From Saxibacter everestensis (GTDB lineage: Bacteria; Actinomycetota; Actinomycetes; Actinomycetales; Brevibacteriaceae), in the NCBI RefSeq assembly GCF_025787225.1, contig NZ_CP090958.1, forward strand, positions 124,001 to 188,000: a stretch of 64,000 nt of DNA, in the 5' to 3' direction. This document shows, one piece after another, positions 41,521-49,930 of this stretch (position 1 is the first letter of the stretch; the number at the start of each line of letters is the position of its first letter). Below the pieces are notes generated by a model. It had not been told where the DNA came from and ran no database searches. It saw nothing but the letters and a program-made list of their open reading frames with translations. The translations under genes were made by a program, and so were the position numbers.

Positions 41521-42792
41521 TCAGGGCTTGGCGCGTAGGCGCCACAAGGTTACGACTTCCGCGGCTCGGATCGACGCCAGTGGGTCTTGGCCGTCGAGCG
41601 CTCGCGGATGTCGAGGACTGGTGTGGAGGCGACCGGCCACACTCAGACCGGCCTGATCCAACATGTCGATGAATTGCTCGCGGCTGCGCAGGCCGAGCCG
41701 TTCGGCCAGGTCGGAGAGCACGAGCCAGCATTCTCCATGCTCGGTGAGATGGTTGGGCAAATCGCTGATCAGCCGGGACAGCATCTGGCTGCGCCGATCG
41801 AAGACTCCCTTTTCCAGCGTCGATGTCGGAGTTGCCGGCACCCATGGCGGGTTGCAAACCACCAGATCGGCCCGGCCTGGCGGGTAGAGGTCGGCCTGCA
41901 GGACTTCTACCTGGTTGGCCATTTCAAGCCGCCGCATGTTGTCCCTTGCACACTCAACGGCGCGTGGTTCGATGTCGGTAGCGACGACGTGTCGCACGCC
42001 GCGCCGGACCAGCAGTGCCGCGAGCACGCCGGTGCCGGTGCCGATGTCGAAAGCTGTGTCGACTGTGGTCGGCTCGAAAGCTGTGTCGACTGTGGTCGGC
42101 TCGAAAGCCGTGTCGACTGTGGTCGCCGCGGACACTGATACAGGGGCTCGGTCAACCTCGGCCGCTGTTGCTGGGGCTCGGTCGACCTCAGCCTGTGGCC
42201 ACTCGGCGTTCGCGACCAGGTCGACGTACTCGTTTCGGGTAGGAGCGAAAACACCGTAGTGCGGGTGAATGCGGGCATCGAGCGCCGGAATCACTACGCC
42301 TCGCCGTCGCCACTCGCTGGCCCCGATCATGCCAAGCAGTTCCTGAAGTGAGACGAGCACTGGGCCCGACGAATCGCCGAAGACCTCCTGACAGGCAGCC
42401 TGCACGTCTGGCGCGCGAGTCAGGTCGATCTGGTAGGCGGGGCCGACTTCGATCAGCAGCATGCTGAGGATTCGGGTTCTATGCGCCTTTGCCTGGCGAA
42501 GGCGATGAAACGTAACTGCCGGAGTCTCGGCCGGCTTCACATCGATGCGGTCGAGCCGCCGCTTGAGTGCGTCAAGGAGTTGACGGGCGTTGACGAAGTC
42601 GCCTCGCCACAGCATCCCGGTGCCTTCGGAGGCCAGCCTCAGAGCGACGTCGGCCCGCAGCCGATCATTAACGATCTCGATCCGGGTCGGCGGCTTCGTG
42701 GTTCCACTCGTCAGCAAAGGCGACGATCGCTGCTGGCCGTTTTCGGCCCAGTCGATCAACACCAGATTTTCCTGGCCACTCGGACTCCCCAA
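41521..42792 (-). CDS. SAM-dependent methyltransferase with in-frame triplication
   Basis: A 423-residue class I methyltransferase of the type that modifies amino groups in proteins or nucleic acids (HemK/RsmC-like core). Motif I is FDIGTGTGVLAALL near residue 240; the NPPW catalytic motif (VVCNPPWVPA) lies near 302. The N-terminal 200 residues form a separate helical domain. Directly before motif I the nine-residue unit TTVDTAFEP is repeated (two copies plus a third ending FDI), coded by three 27-bp tandem repeats at 42047-42127. A smaller duplication (AEVDRAP twice) precedes it. Without these insertions the domain would have ordinary length. The start at 42792 is the longest plausible; an internal start near residue 60 is possible. 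Target unknown. Confidence 0.78.
   Translation of the reverse strand: MGSPSGQENLVLIDWAENGQQRSSPLLTSGTTKPPTRIEIVNDRLRADVALRLASEGTGMLWRGDFVNARQLLDALKRRLDRIDVKPAETPAVTFHRLRQAKAHRTRILSMLLIEVGPAYQIDLTRAPDVQAACQEVFGDSSGPVLVSLQELLGMIGASEWRRRGVVIPALDARIHPHYGVFAPTRNEYVDLVANAEWPQAEVDRAPATAAEVDRAPVSVSAATTVDTAFEPTTVDTAFEPTTVDTAFDIGTGTGVLAALLVRRGVRHVVATDIEPRAVECARDNMRRLEMANQVEVLQADLYPPGRADLVVCNPPWVPATPTSTLEKGVFDRRSQMLSRLISDLPNHLTEHGECWLVLSDLAERLGLRSREQFIDMLDQAGLSVAGRLHTSPRHPRALDGQDPLASIRAAEVVTLWRLRAKP
42047..42127. repeat. Three 27-bp in-frame tandem repeats in the methyltransferase
   Basis: Three copies starting at 42047, 42074 and 42101, the first two identical and the third with few changes. The period is a multiple of three, so the reading frame is kept and nine residues are added per copy, just before the SAM-binding motif. 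Confidence 0.92.
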
Positions 42793-42884
42793 GGCAAGAC
42801 TCCAAGCGACGGTTATGGCTCCGGCAGAGTGCGGATGCCTGCCAGCCCAGTCTAATCGCTACCCTTCCGTCCGCCGCTGCCGGA

Positions 42885-43314
<430 letters not shown>

Positions 43315-43893
43315 GTGACCGCTACCTACACTTTCGACGTCTTTTCCAGCCTCGACGGCTTCGGTGCCGCCAGCGGCAATTGGACCGGATACTGGGGCAA
43401 GCAAGGCCCCGAGCTACTCGACCATCGCCTCGCCTTGTACGGCGACGAGCAGCGGATGGTCTTCGGGGCAAACACGTACCGGGCATTCGCACAGATGCTG
43501 GCCTCGAGCACCGAGGAGTCGGAGGTGCGTGACCCGTGGGTGACCCGGATGAGGAACCTGCCGGCAACGGTGGTGTCGACCACCCTGGAAGGACCCCTCG
43601 ACTGGCCGGACGCGACCGTGGTGAAGGGTGACGCCGTCGATGCCGTGGCCCGGCTAAAGGAGGAATCCGAGGTGCCGTTGCGTTCGCACGGCAGCCTGTC
43701 GATGAACCGGGCGCTGATGGCCGCCGGTCTGGTCGACCGCGTCCAAGTGACGCTCTTCCCTGTGATCACCGGTCAGACCGGACTGGACCCGCTATTCCAG
43801 GGCGCGCCCGACTTCGACCTCGAGCTGCTCGAGAGCCGGACGCTCGACGGCAACATCCAAGAGCTCGTCTACCGACCAACCCTGCACGTCTGA
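43315..43893 (+). CDS. Dihydrofolate reductase/RibD-like reductase
   Basis: A 192-residue protein of the DHFR-like superfamily, RibD C-terminal type, NADPH-dependent reductases of which many act on unknown small substrates. It opens TYTFDVFSSLDGFGAAS, typical of the family's first strand and turn. RMVFGANTYRAFAQML near residue 42 and PLRSHGSLSMNRALMAAGLV near 122, with QVTLFPVITGQTGLDPLF after it, complete the fold. The GTG at 43315 follows GAGGAG at good spacing. It stands alone after the decayed monooxygenase gene. It is unlikely to be the housekeeping DHFR or RibD, as the neighbours are unrelated to folate or riboflavin. Confidence 0.83.
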   Translation: MTATYTFDVFSSLDGFGAASGNWTGYWGKQGPELLDHRLALYGDEQRMVFGANTYRAFAQMLASSTEESEVRDPWVTRMRNLPATVVSTTLEGPLDWPDATVVKGDAVDAVARLKEESEVPLRSHGSLSMNRALMAAGLVDRVQVTLFPVITGQTGLDPLFQGAPDFDLELLESRTLDGNIQELVYRPTLHV

Positions 43894-44092
43894 GCGATAC
43901 GTGGCCGCCCTACCCATCATGCAGTCGATGGCGAATACCCTCGCGCCAACGACCAAGTCGTCGTCGTGTCGCACAACCAGAACCCGGGGGATGGCACCCG
44001 GAGGCGCCGTACCACTTCGCCACCCTGGTGGAAGAGGGAATCGCGCGAGCACAGGGAGTCCACGAATCTGTTTCCGGCTCCCAAAATGCGGC
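43894..44092. other. Short gap, possibly with decayed coding sequence
   Basis: Between the reductase stop and the toxin-antitoxin operator there is no intact gene. Broken frames give protein-like pieces such as HFATLVEEGIARAQG at about 44017-44062, so this may be an eroded gene. No homologue could be named. Confidence 0.3.
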
Positions 44093-44124
44093 TGATGACA
44101 GCAATGCTACTATTGCTGTCATCA
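44093..44124. promoter_or_regulatory. Operator of the toxin-antitoxin pair
   Basis: TGATGACAGCAAT (44093-44105) and ATTGCTGTCATCA (44112-44124): perfect 13-bp arms about a 6-bp centre, 20 bp before the antitoxin ATG. TACTAT (44108-44113) in the centre could serve as -10 box. Ribbon-helix-helix antitoxins with PIN toxins typically bind such sites to repress their own operon. Confidence 0.78.
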
Positions 44125-44144
44125 GCGATAGGCAGGAGAGGGTA

Positions 44145-44390
44145 ATGGCGACACTGACTATTCGAGACTTGGACGAAAATGTTAAGGGCCGCCTGCGCGT
44201 ACAGGCCGCAGAGCACGGGCGCTCGATGGAAGCCGAGGCCAGGGTGCTCTTGGCGGCTGCGTTGAGCGGACGGCGACCGTCCCGGGGTCTCGGCTCTTAC
44301 ATCCATGATCAGTTCGCCGAGATAGACGGAGTGGAGCTGGAGACCGCCCGGCGGGATGAACCGGCGCGGGCAGCGGACCTTGGAGCGTGA
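44145..44390 (+). CDS. FitA/VapB-like antitoxin
   Basis: An 81-residue antitoxin with an N-terminal ribbon-helix-helix DNA-binding fold (MATLTIRDLDENVKGRLRVQ, residues 1-20, then AAEHGRSMEAEARVLLAAAL). The C-terminal part, including LGSYIHDQFAEIDGVEL, would wrap the toxin and block its active site. The sequence resembles FitA of the FitAB pair. The ATG at 44145 follows AGGAG. The stop overlaps the toxin start (GTGA), the standard order. A perfect palindrome upstream supports autorepression by the complex. Confidence 0.9.
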   Translation: MATLTIRDLDENVKGRLRVQAAEHGRSMEAEARVLLAAALSGRRPSRGLGSYIHDQFAEIDGVELETARRDEPARAADLGA

Positions 44391-44809
44391 TCGTACTTGA
44401 CACGAATGTCGTGTCAGAACTAGCCAGAGCAACTCCGAGCCGGGAGGTACTTGACTGGGTTGATGCACGCGACTCCGCTGATCTGGTCATTACCGCCCTC
44501 ACTGCGGCCGAGATCCGAGCTGGCGTAGCCCTGCTGCCAGATGGCCGCAGGAAGCGGGCGATCGAGTTAAAGATGGAGGCGCTACTCACCGAGACATTCT
44601 ACGGATCTGTGCTTGCCTTCGACATCGAATCATCTTCCTATTACGCGAAGATCCTGGCCGACCGCAAACGGACGGGTCGGTCGATCAGCGCGTTTGATGC
44701 GCAAATTGCTGCGGTCTGTGGGCAGCACGGCGCCGCGTTGGCAACCAGAAACACAAAAGACTTCATCGACACAGGTATCCGGCTGTTCAACCCGTGGGGT
44801 ACTGGCTGA
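44387..44809 (+). CDS. FitB/VapC-like PIN-domain toxin
   Basis: A 140-residue PIN-domain ribonuclease toxin. Acidic metal-binding residues fall at the expected places: D5 in VLDTNVVSEL, E42 in TAAEIRAGV, D104 in ISAFDAQIAAV, and a further Asp (TKDF) near 125. PIN toxins cut RNA, commonly tRNA or rRNA, when the antitoxin is lost. The start is GTG at 44387, overlapping the antitoxin stop by 4 bp. Pairing, length and the ending IRLFNPW match FitB-type proteins. All catalytic residues appear intact, so the toxin should be active. Confidence 0.92.
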   Translation: MIVLDTNVVSELARATPSREVLDWVDARDSADLVITALTAAEIRAGVALLPDGRRKRAIELKMEALLTETFYGSVLAFDIESSSYYAKILADRKRTGRSISAFDAQIAAVCGQHGAALATRNTKDFIDTGIRLFNPWGTG

Positions 44810-44826
44810 CCTCTGGCGAACCCGGG

Positions 44827-46050
44827 CTACAGGTCGATGTCGGCGAGGACAGCCAGTAAGTCCTTGACTCGGCTGTCCTTGTTTTCGGCGAGCATCTCGT
44901 TCGTCAGGAAGGAGAAGCCGAAACCGCGTTCCGGCCATGCGCCATGCAGGCCTCCACCCGCGCCCGAGTGGCCAAACGCCGGTCGCACCGGTCCGTAGGT
45001 GCCGATCGGGTCGTCGAGCTCGTAACCCAGGCCGAACCGCAACGGACGGTCGTTGATTGTGTCCAGACCCTCCGACCAGGTCTGGGTGGCGTCGCGCAGC
45101 GTCGAAGCTGAAACGAGTCCAGATCCGGGATCGACGATTCGCGAGTACAGCGACGCCATCGCATCGGCCGAACCGATCGCTCCGCCGCCGGCCATCTCGG
45201 CTCGGCGCATCTCGACCGAGTTGAAGACGTCCTTCTCGGTCAGCAGCATGGCCCGGTACATCCGGTCCACGATCTTCCGGCGTTCCGGGTCTTTGAGAAA
45301 GGTGCTGATCGCGTAGTCGTCGGCCTTGAACGTGGCTGCCACTCGATCGTCTTGCTCTTCGGGCAGGCCTAGCCAGACATCCAGCCCCAGGGGCGTCGCG
45401 AGCAGTTCAGAGATCAGCATTCCGGCGGATTTGCCGGTCACCCGTAGGAACACCTCGTTCATCAGGTTTCCGTAAGTCGATGCGTGATAGGCAACCTTCT
45501 CGCCCGGGATCCACAGGGGAACCTGCGCCGCCAGCGCCGTTGCATTCGCGGCGTTGTCGAGGAAACCCCACTCGCCTTCGGGCTCGGGATCCACGTACGG
45601 CAGACCAACGGAATGCGACAGCAGGTGAAAGACCCGAACATTTTCCTTGCCGCCAGCGCTGAACTCCGGCCAATACTCGGTGACCGGCGCGCGCACATCG
45701 AGCCGGCCCTGATCGACCAGGATTGCGGCGACGGTTGCCACCAGTCCCTTCGTTCCGGAGAACAACACCGCCAGGGTTTCCGGCGTCCACGCAGCGGACG
45801 GCTGCTGCCCAGCCTGACACCGGGACGTGGTGCCGCCATAAAGCCGAACGACCGGTTCGCCGCCGCGATAGACGGCGAACGCCATGCCACCACTGGCGGT
45901 TGAAAGGTGGCGGGCGAACACATCGCTCAACCGGGCGAAATCCGCCTCGGCCAGCCCGGCGTCGTTCATCGCGGTCACCTGCGCGGATGACGACGCGGCG
46001 GACGGACTCGACACGCTAGTCGAGGACGCCGCTGGTTCCTGCTTGCTCAT
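44827..46050 (-). CDS. Serine hydrolase, class C beta-lactamase fold
   Basis: A 407-residue protein of the beta-lactamase/EstB-type serine hydrolase family (esterases and peptidases more often than true lactamases). The S-x-x-K motif is SGTKG near residue 93-97, the Y-x-N motif lies in STYGNL near 190, and the third motif is HSGAGG near 370. The first 25 residues are Ser/Ala-rich without a clear signal peptide, so a cytoplasmic location is likely. The ATG at 46050 follows AAGGAG; MNDAGLAEADF is a possible internal start. It lies convergent to the toxin gene and is unrelated to the following transporter operon, from which 207 bp separate it. Substrate unknown. Confidence 0.86.
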   Translation of the reverse strand: MSKQEPAASSTSVSSPSAASSSAQVTAMNDAGLAEADFARLSDVFARHLSTASGGMAFAVYRGGEPVVRLYGGTTSRCQAGQQPSAAWTPETLAVLFSGTKGLVATVAAILVDQGRLDVRAPVTEYWPEFSAGGKENVRVFHLLSHSVGLPYVDPEPEGEWGFLDNAANATALAAQVPLWIPGEKVAYHASTYGNLMNEVFLRVTGKSAGMLISELLATPLGLDVWLGLPEEQDDRVAATFKADDYAISTFLKDPERRKIVDRMYRAMLLTEKDVFNSVEMRRAEMAGGGAIGSADAMASLYSRIVDPGSGLVSASTLRDATQTWSEGLDTINDRPLRFGLGYELDDPIGTYGPVRPAFGHSGAGGGLHGAWPERGFGFSFLTNEMLAENKDSRVKDLLAVLADIDL

Positions 46051-46257
46051 GGCACTCCTTCTTTGCACTGTGCTGTTTCGTTGCACTGCCGGAGATATGA
46101 GCAACATGTGCAGCCGCTAACTGGTTCTACCGGGGTAGAACCGCTCAGATGCTGAGAACCAACCCGGTTTCGGTACCTCAGCTGCTGCAAATCTCGGGCT
46201 GGCGGCCCCGGTGCCGGAACGAAAGCACCGCTCCGGCGACACGGGCGTCCCATCGAG

Positions 46258-48090
46258 TTACAGCGAGGGGACGTTCGCGATGAGCTGCTGGGTGTATTCG
46301 TGCTGCGGATTGTCCAGCACATCGCCGGTGGCTCCGACGTCGACGATCTTGCCCTTCTGCAACACCGCGAGGCTTTGCGAGATGTGCCGTGCCAGCGCGA
46401 TGTTGTGCGTGACGAAGAGCATGGCCATCCCGGTTTCCAGCTGCAAGGTGCGCAGCAGGTCGATGATGGACGCCTGCACGGACACGTCGAGGGCCGATGT
46501 CACCTCATCGCACACCAGCACGGATGGCGCATTGACCAGCGCGCGGGCAATGGCTGCACGCTGCCGCTCCCCGCCGCTCAGCTCGCCGGGCCGGCGGTCG
46601 GCGAACGACGCTCCCAGCTTCACCTGATCGAGTGCCTCGAGCACCCAGAGACGCCGCTGTTTCCTGGTCGATCCGTAGTTCATCCGCAGCGGGACCTCGA
46701 CCGACTCCGCAATAGTTCGTCGCGGGTTCAGCGAGGAGAACGGGCTCTGAAAAACGTACTGGATGCGGCGTCGGTGGTCGGTGGTCCGTTGCCGGGTTCC
46801 GCGAGCCAGGGTAGTACCGTCAAGCGCGACCTCGCCGGAGTAGTTGTCGTTCAGCCCGGCAACGCACCTCGATAGCGTGGTCTTCCCGGAACCTGATTCC
46901 CCGAGCAGCATCATCGACTCGCCTGGATTCAGCTGGAAACTGATGCCGTCCAGGACTTTCAACTCACCGTAGGAGAGCTGTAGGTCCCGCACCCGGATGA
47001 CGGAACTATCGGTGCCCGGCGTGACTATCGGGGCAGTCTCGGCTGGAGCAGCAGCTTCGCGGGGTACAGCAGCCCGGCCCGAGGCATCAGCCCCAGCCGC
47101 CGACCCCAAACCGGCGCCCGGGCCCGCCTGATGCCTGCCGACGGCGGGCGTTGACTCTGCCGAAATGACGCCATCGCTGATCATCTCCTCGGAGACGATC
47201 GCCTGTTCGCCGGTGATCGCGTCGACCTCGCCGATGCTCCGTTTGCCGGCCAGGTCGGGCACGGCCCGCAACAGCCGGCGGGTGTATCGATGCTGCGGTG
47301 AGTACAGCACCTGTTGGCAGTCGCCGAGCTCGACGACGTTTCCGGAGAGCATCACCGCCACCTGATCCGCCACCTCGGCAACGACGGCCAGGTCGTGGGT
47401 TATGTACAGGCCGGCAACGCTGTGTCTGCGGGTCATCTCGTCAATCGTCCGCAACACCAGGGCCTGAGTGGTGACGTCCAGACCGGTGGTCGGCTCGTCG
47501 AGGACCATAACAGACGGCCGGCAGGCGAACGCCATCGCGATCCCGATCCGCTGCTGCTGGCCACCGGAGAGCTGATGCGGATAGCGGCGCTGGTAGGCCG
47601 AGTCGCTCGGCAGGCCGACCTCGTCGAGCACCTCACTGATCCGTTGACGACGCGCGGTGTCGGACTCGCCGAAGCCGTGCACCTGCAGCACCTCGAGGAT
47701 CTGGTCGCCCACCCGAATTGCCGGGTTCAGCGACAGTGCGGGGTCCTGCGGCACGTAAGAAATCGACCCACCCCGCAGGGCCCGCCGCCGGGATTCCGGC
47801 AGCGCGAGCACGTCGAAGTCCTCGCCGTCCCGATTCAGTCGCACGCTGCCGCCGGTATGGCTCAGGCCCTGCCGGAAGTGCCCGAGGCAGGCGAGCCCGG
47901 CCGTCGTCTTTCCGGAGCCGGACTCGCCGACGAGCGCCAGAATGCGGCCGGGAACCAGATCGAATGAGACGCCGTGCAGCACCTCTTTGCCGCTTGTGCT
48001 GGTGGCAACCCTCAGCCCGTCGGCACGCAGTGCCACGGAGGTCGGTGCGGCATCGACGGCCGTTGTGCCCGGGGTGGTCTCGTTGCTCAT
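46258..48090 (-). CDS. Opp/Dpp-type ABC importer, double ATPase
   Basis: A 610-residue protein with two ABC ATPase domains fused, equivalent to DppD plus DppF. First domain: Walker A GESGSGKTT near residue 53, signature LSGGQQQRIGIAMA near 163, Walker B VMVLDEPTTGLD near 183. Second domain: GESGSGKTT near 395, LSGGERQRAAIARA near 498, VLVCDEVTSALD near 518. An Ala/Gly-rich linker of about 55 residues separates them. The ATG at 48090 overlaps the stop of the upstream permease (ATGA). It powers the importer formed with the two permeases and lipoprotein next to it. Last gene of the eight-gene carnitine operon; a fused pair guarantees equal subunit amounts. Confidence 0.9.
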   Translation of the reverse strand: MSNETTPGTTAVDAAPTSVALRADGLRVATSTSGKEVLHGVSFDLVPGRILALVGESGSGKTTAGLACLGHFRQGLSHTGGSVRLNRDGEDFDVLALPESRRRALRGGSISYVPQDPALSLNPAIRVGDQILEVLQVHGFGESDTARRQRISEVLDEVGLPSDSAYQRRYPHQLSGGQQQRIGIAMAFACRPSVMVLDEPTTGLDVTTQALVLRTIDEMTRRHSVAGLYITHDLAVVAEVADQVAVMLSGNVVELGDCQQVLYSPQHRYTRRLLRAVPDLAGKRSIGEVDAITGEQAIVSEEMISDGVISAESTPAVGRHQAGPGAGLGSAAGADASGRAAVPREAAAPAETAPIVTPGTDSSVIRVRDLQLSYGELKVLDGISFQLNPGESMMLLGESGSGKTTLSRCVAGLNDNYSGEVALDGTTLARGTRQRTTDHRRRIQYVFQSPFSSLNPRRTIAESVEVPLRMNYGSTRKQRRLWVLEALDQVKLGASFADRRPGELSGGERQRAAIARALVNAPSVLVCDEVTSALDVSVQASIIDLLRTLQLETGMAMLFVTHNIALARHISQSLAVLQKGKIVDVGATGDVLDNPQHEYTQQLIANVPSL

Positions 48091-48974
48091 TTCGCGTCCT
48101 CCACATTCAGATGGGCGGATGCCCGAGCCAGTGAATCGGTGATCAGGTTCGCACCGACCGTGAGAATGGCAATCGCCAACACGGGCAGGATGACGCCCCA
48201 CGGTTGGAGCACCAGGGCAATGCGGTTCTCATTGATCATCAGCCCCCAATCGGCGGTGGGCGGCTGCATGCCAAGGCCTAGGAATGACAGCGAGGCGACC
48301 GCGCCGATCGAGTACGTCATCCGCAAGCCCAGCTCGACCATGAGCGGGCCGGTGATGTTCGGCAACACCTCGAGAGTGAGGATTTTCCACCGTGGCACGG
48401 CGTACATTTGCGCCGCCTTGATGTAGTCCTCGGTGATCACCGAGACGGTTGCTGCCCGGGCGACGCGCGCGATCCGCGGCGCATGGGTCACCCCGATCAC
48501 TGTCACCAGAACCCAACCCTGCGGGCCGAGAACGGTTATGGCCAGCAGTGCGAACACCAGCTGCGGCAGCGACAGCAGAACGTCATTGCCGCGCATGATG
48601 ACGCTATCCAGCCAGCCGCCCTGATAGGCGGCGAGCATGCCCGCGATGACGCCCAGCACCATGCCGAGCAGGGTCGCCAGGGCCGCATAGACCAGGAGGC
48701 GCAGGCCGCCGTCCAGGAACCGGCTGAGGATGTCGCGGCCGAGATTGTCGGTGCCGAAGGCGCCATCGGCTTGGAACGGCCGGCCGGCGAATTCGGTGCT
48801 TGAGTAGCCGGTCAGCCACGGGAGCAGTAGAGGCCCGAGCAGGGCGACCAGGACGACGACACCGGTGAGCGCTATCCCGATCTTGGCCTGTCGCTGTCGA
48901 ACCAGGCGTCCGAGCAGGCCGGGCGCGGCGCCGACTTCCTGGGAGGCGTTCTGTGGCGAGTCGAGGGCGCTCAT
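48087..48974 (-). CDS. Opp/Dpp-type ABC importer permease (DppC-like)
   Basis: A 295-residue permease of the oligopeptide/dipeptide/nickel class. The N-terminus has a first TM (IGIALTGVVVLVALLGPLLL) after a polar segment; GTDNLGRDILSRFLDGG near residue 76 is a hallmark of DppC/OppC proteins. The cytoplasmic coupling loop EDYIKAAQMYAVPRWKILTLEVLP is near 188. The ATG at 48974 overlaps the other permease's stop (ATGA). Transport class implies a peptide-sized or charged organic solute. The operon setting suggests carnitine, an acylcarnitine or another quaternary amine; this is inference. Confidence 0.9.
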   Translation of the reverse strand: MSALDSPQNASQEVGAAPGLLGRLVRQRQAKIGIALTGVVVLVALLGPLLLPWLTGYSSTEFAGRPFQADGAFGTDNLGRDILSRFLDGGLRLLVYAALATLLGMVLGVIAGMLAAYQGGWLDSVIMRGNDVLLSLPQLVFALLAITVLGPQGWVLVTVIGVTHAPRIARVARAATVSVITEDYIKAAQMYAVPRWKILTLEVLPNITGPLMVELGLRMTYSIGAVASLSFLGLGMQPPTADWGLMINENRIALVLQPWGVILPVLAIAILTVGANLITDSLARASAHLNVEDAK

Positions 48975-49930
48975 CGGGACACCTCCGTGCGTAGTTTCGG
49001 ATTGGTCAGGATGCCGACGATGTCAGCCAGCAGATTCACTACGACGTAGACCGCGGCAACCAGCATGGATAGCGTCTGCACTACCTGAATGTCACGGTTG
49101 GCGACGGCATCCACCAGCGCCTGGCCGACGCCGGGGTAGCGGAACAGGAACTCGACAACGACGATCCCGCCGGCCAGCCAGGCAAGCTGGATGGCGACCA
49201 CCTGCGCGACCGGAGCCAGGGCGTGCGGCACGGCATGGCGCAGGATCACCTGACGTTCGGGCACACCCTTCAGCCGCGCCATCTCGACATAGCCGCTGTC
49301 GAGCACCTCGATCATGGTCGCTCGCATCATCCGGACGATGTACGGCGAGACGACGAGCACGAGCGTGACGGTCGGCAGGATCAGCTGGCTGGGGTAGGCC
49401 CACACAGCCTCGCCAGGCGGCGCCATCGTGACCGAGGGCAGGACGGTGAACACAGTGGTGGAAAACAGTGTGATCAGGGCGATGCCGACGACGAACTCGG
49501 GCAGTGCTGCCAGAACGAGGCTGAGGCCGGTGACAACATGGTCGCCGGTCCTGCCGCGGCGCAACGCGCTGTAGGAACCTACGAGGACGCCGACCGGGAT
49601 GGCGATGACGGCGGCGAGCACCATCAACACCAGCGAGGCTCCGATCCGGCTGGACAGCAACGCGGCAACCGAGGATCCGTTCGCAGTCGAGGTGCCAAAG
49701 TCGCCGACGAACAGGCCGCCAAGCCAACTCAGGTAACGCTGCCAGACCGGGTCGTTGAGGTTCATCTGCTCGCGCAGTGCCGCCAGTCGCTCTGGGGTGG
49801 CCTGCTGACCCAGAATGGCCTGGGCCGGATCGCCCGGCAGCAGCAGAGTGGCGACGAACACCAGAATCGAGACAAGTAAGAGGATGACGATGCTGATCAG
49901 CAGGCGTCGGGTGATGAGTCGAAGCAGCAT
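48971..49930 (-). CDS. Opp/Dpp-type ABC importer permease (DppB-like)
   Basis: A 319-residue permease with six expected membrane spans, beginning LITRRLLISIVILLLVSILV. LLLPGDPAQAILGQQATPERLAALR near residues 31-55 is the typical DppB stretch (P-G-D-P), and the loop YVEMARLKGVPERQVILRHAVP near 200 is the coupling helix region. The ATG at 49930 overlaps the TAA of the binding-protein gene by one base (TAATG), so it is favoured over the longer frame with MAGRRKV. Forms the translocation path with the DppC-like subunit encoded next. Confidence 0.9.
   Translation of the reverse strand: MLLRLITRRLLISIVILLLVSILVFVATLLLPGDPAQAILGQQATPERLAALREQMNLNDPVWQRYLSWLGGLFVGDFGTSTANGSSVAALLSSRIGASLVLMVLAAVIAIPVGVLVGSYSALRRGRTGDHVVTGLSLVLAALPEFVVGIALITLFSTTVFTVLPSVTMAPPGEAVWAYPSQLILPTVTLVLVVSPYIVRMMRATMIEVLDSGYVEMARLKGVPERQVILRHAVPHALAPVAQVVAIQLAWLAGGIVVVEFLFRYPGVGQALVDAVANRDIQVVQTLSMLVAAVYVVVNLLADIVGILTNPKLRTEVSR

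Noticed and set aside
43894-44092. Eroded gene between the DHFR-like gene and the toxin-antitoxin operator
   Set aside because: Pieces look protein-like in different frames, but no family could be named and no start or stop supports a gene; kept only as a gap note.
44827-46050. True beta-lactamase resistance gene
   Set aside because: No clear signal peptide and the sequence is closer to EstB-type esterases; the fold alone does not show antibiotic hydrolysis.
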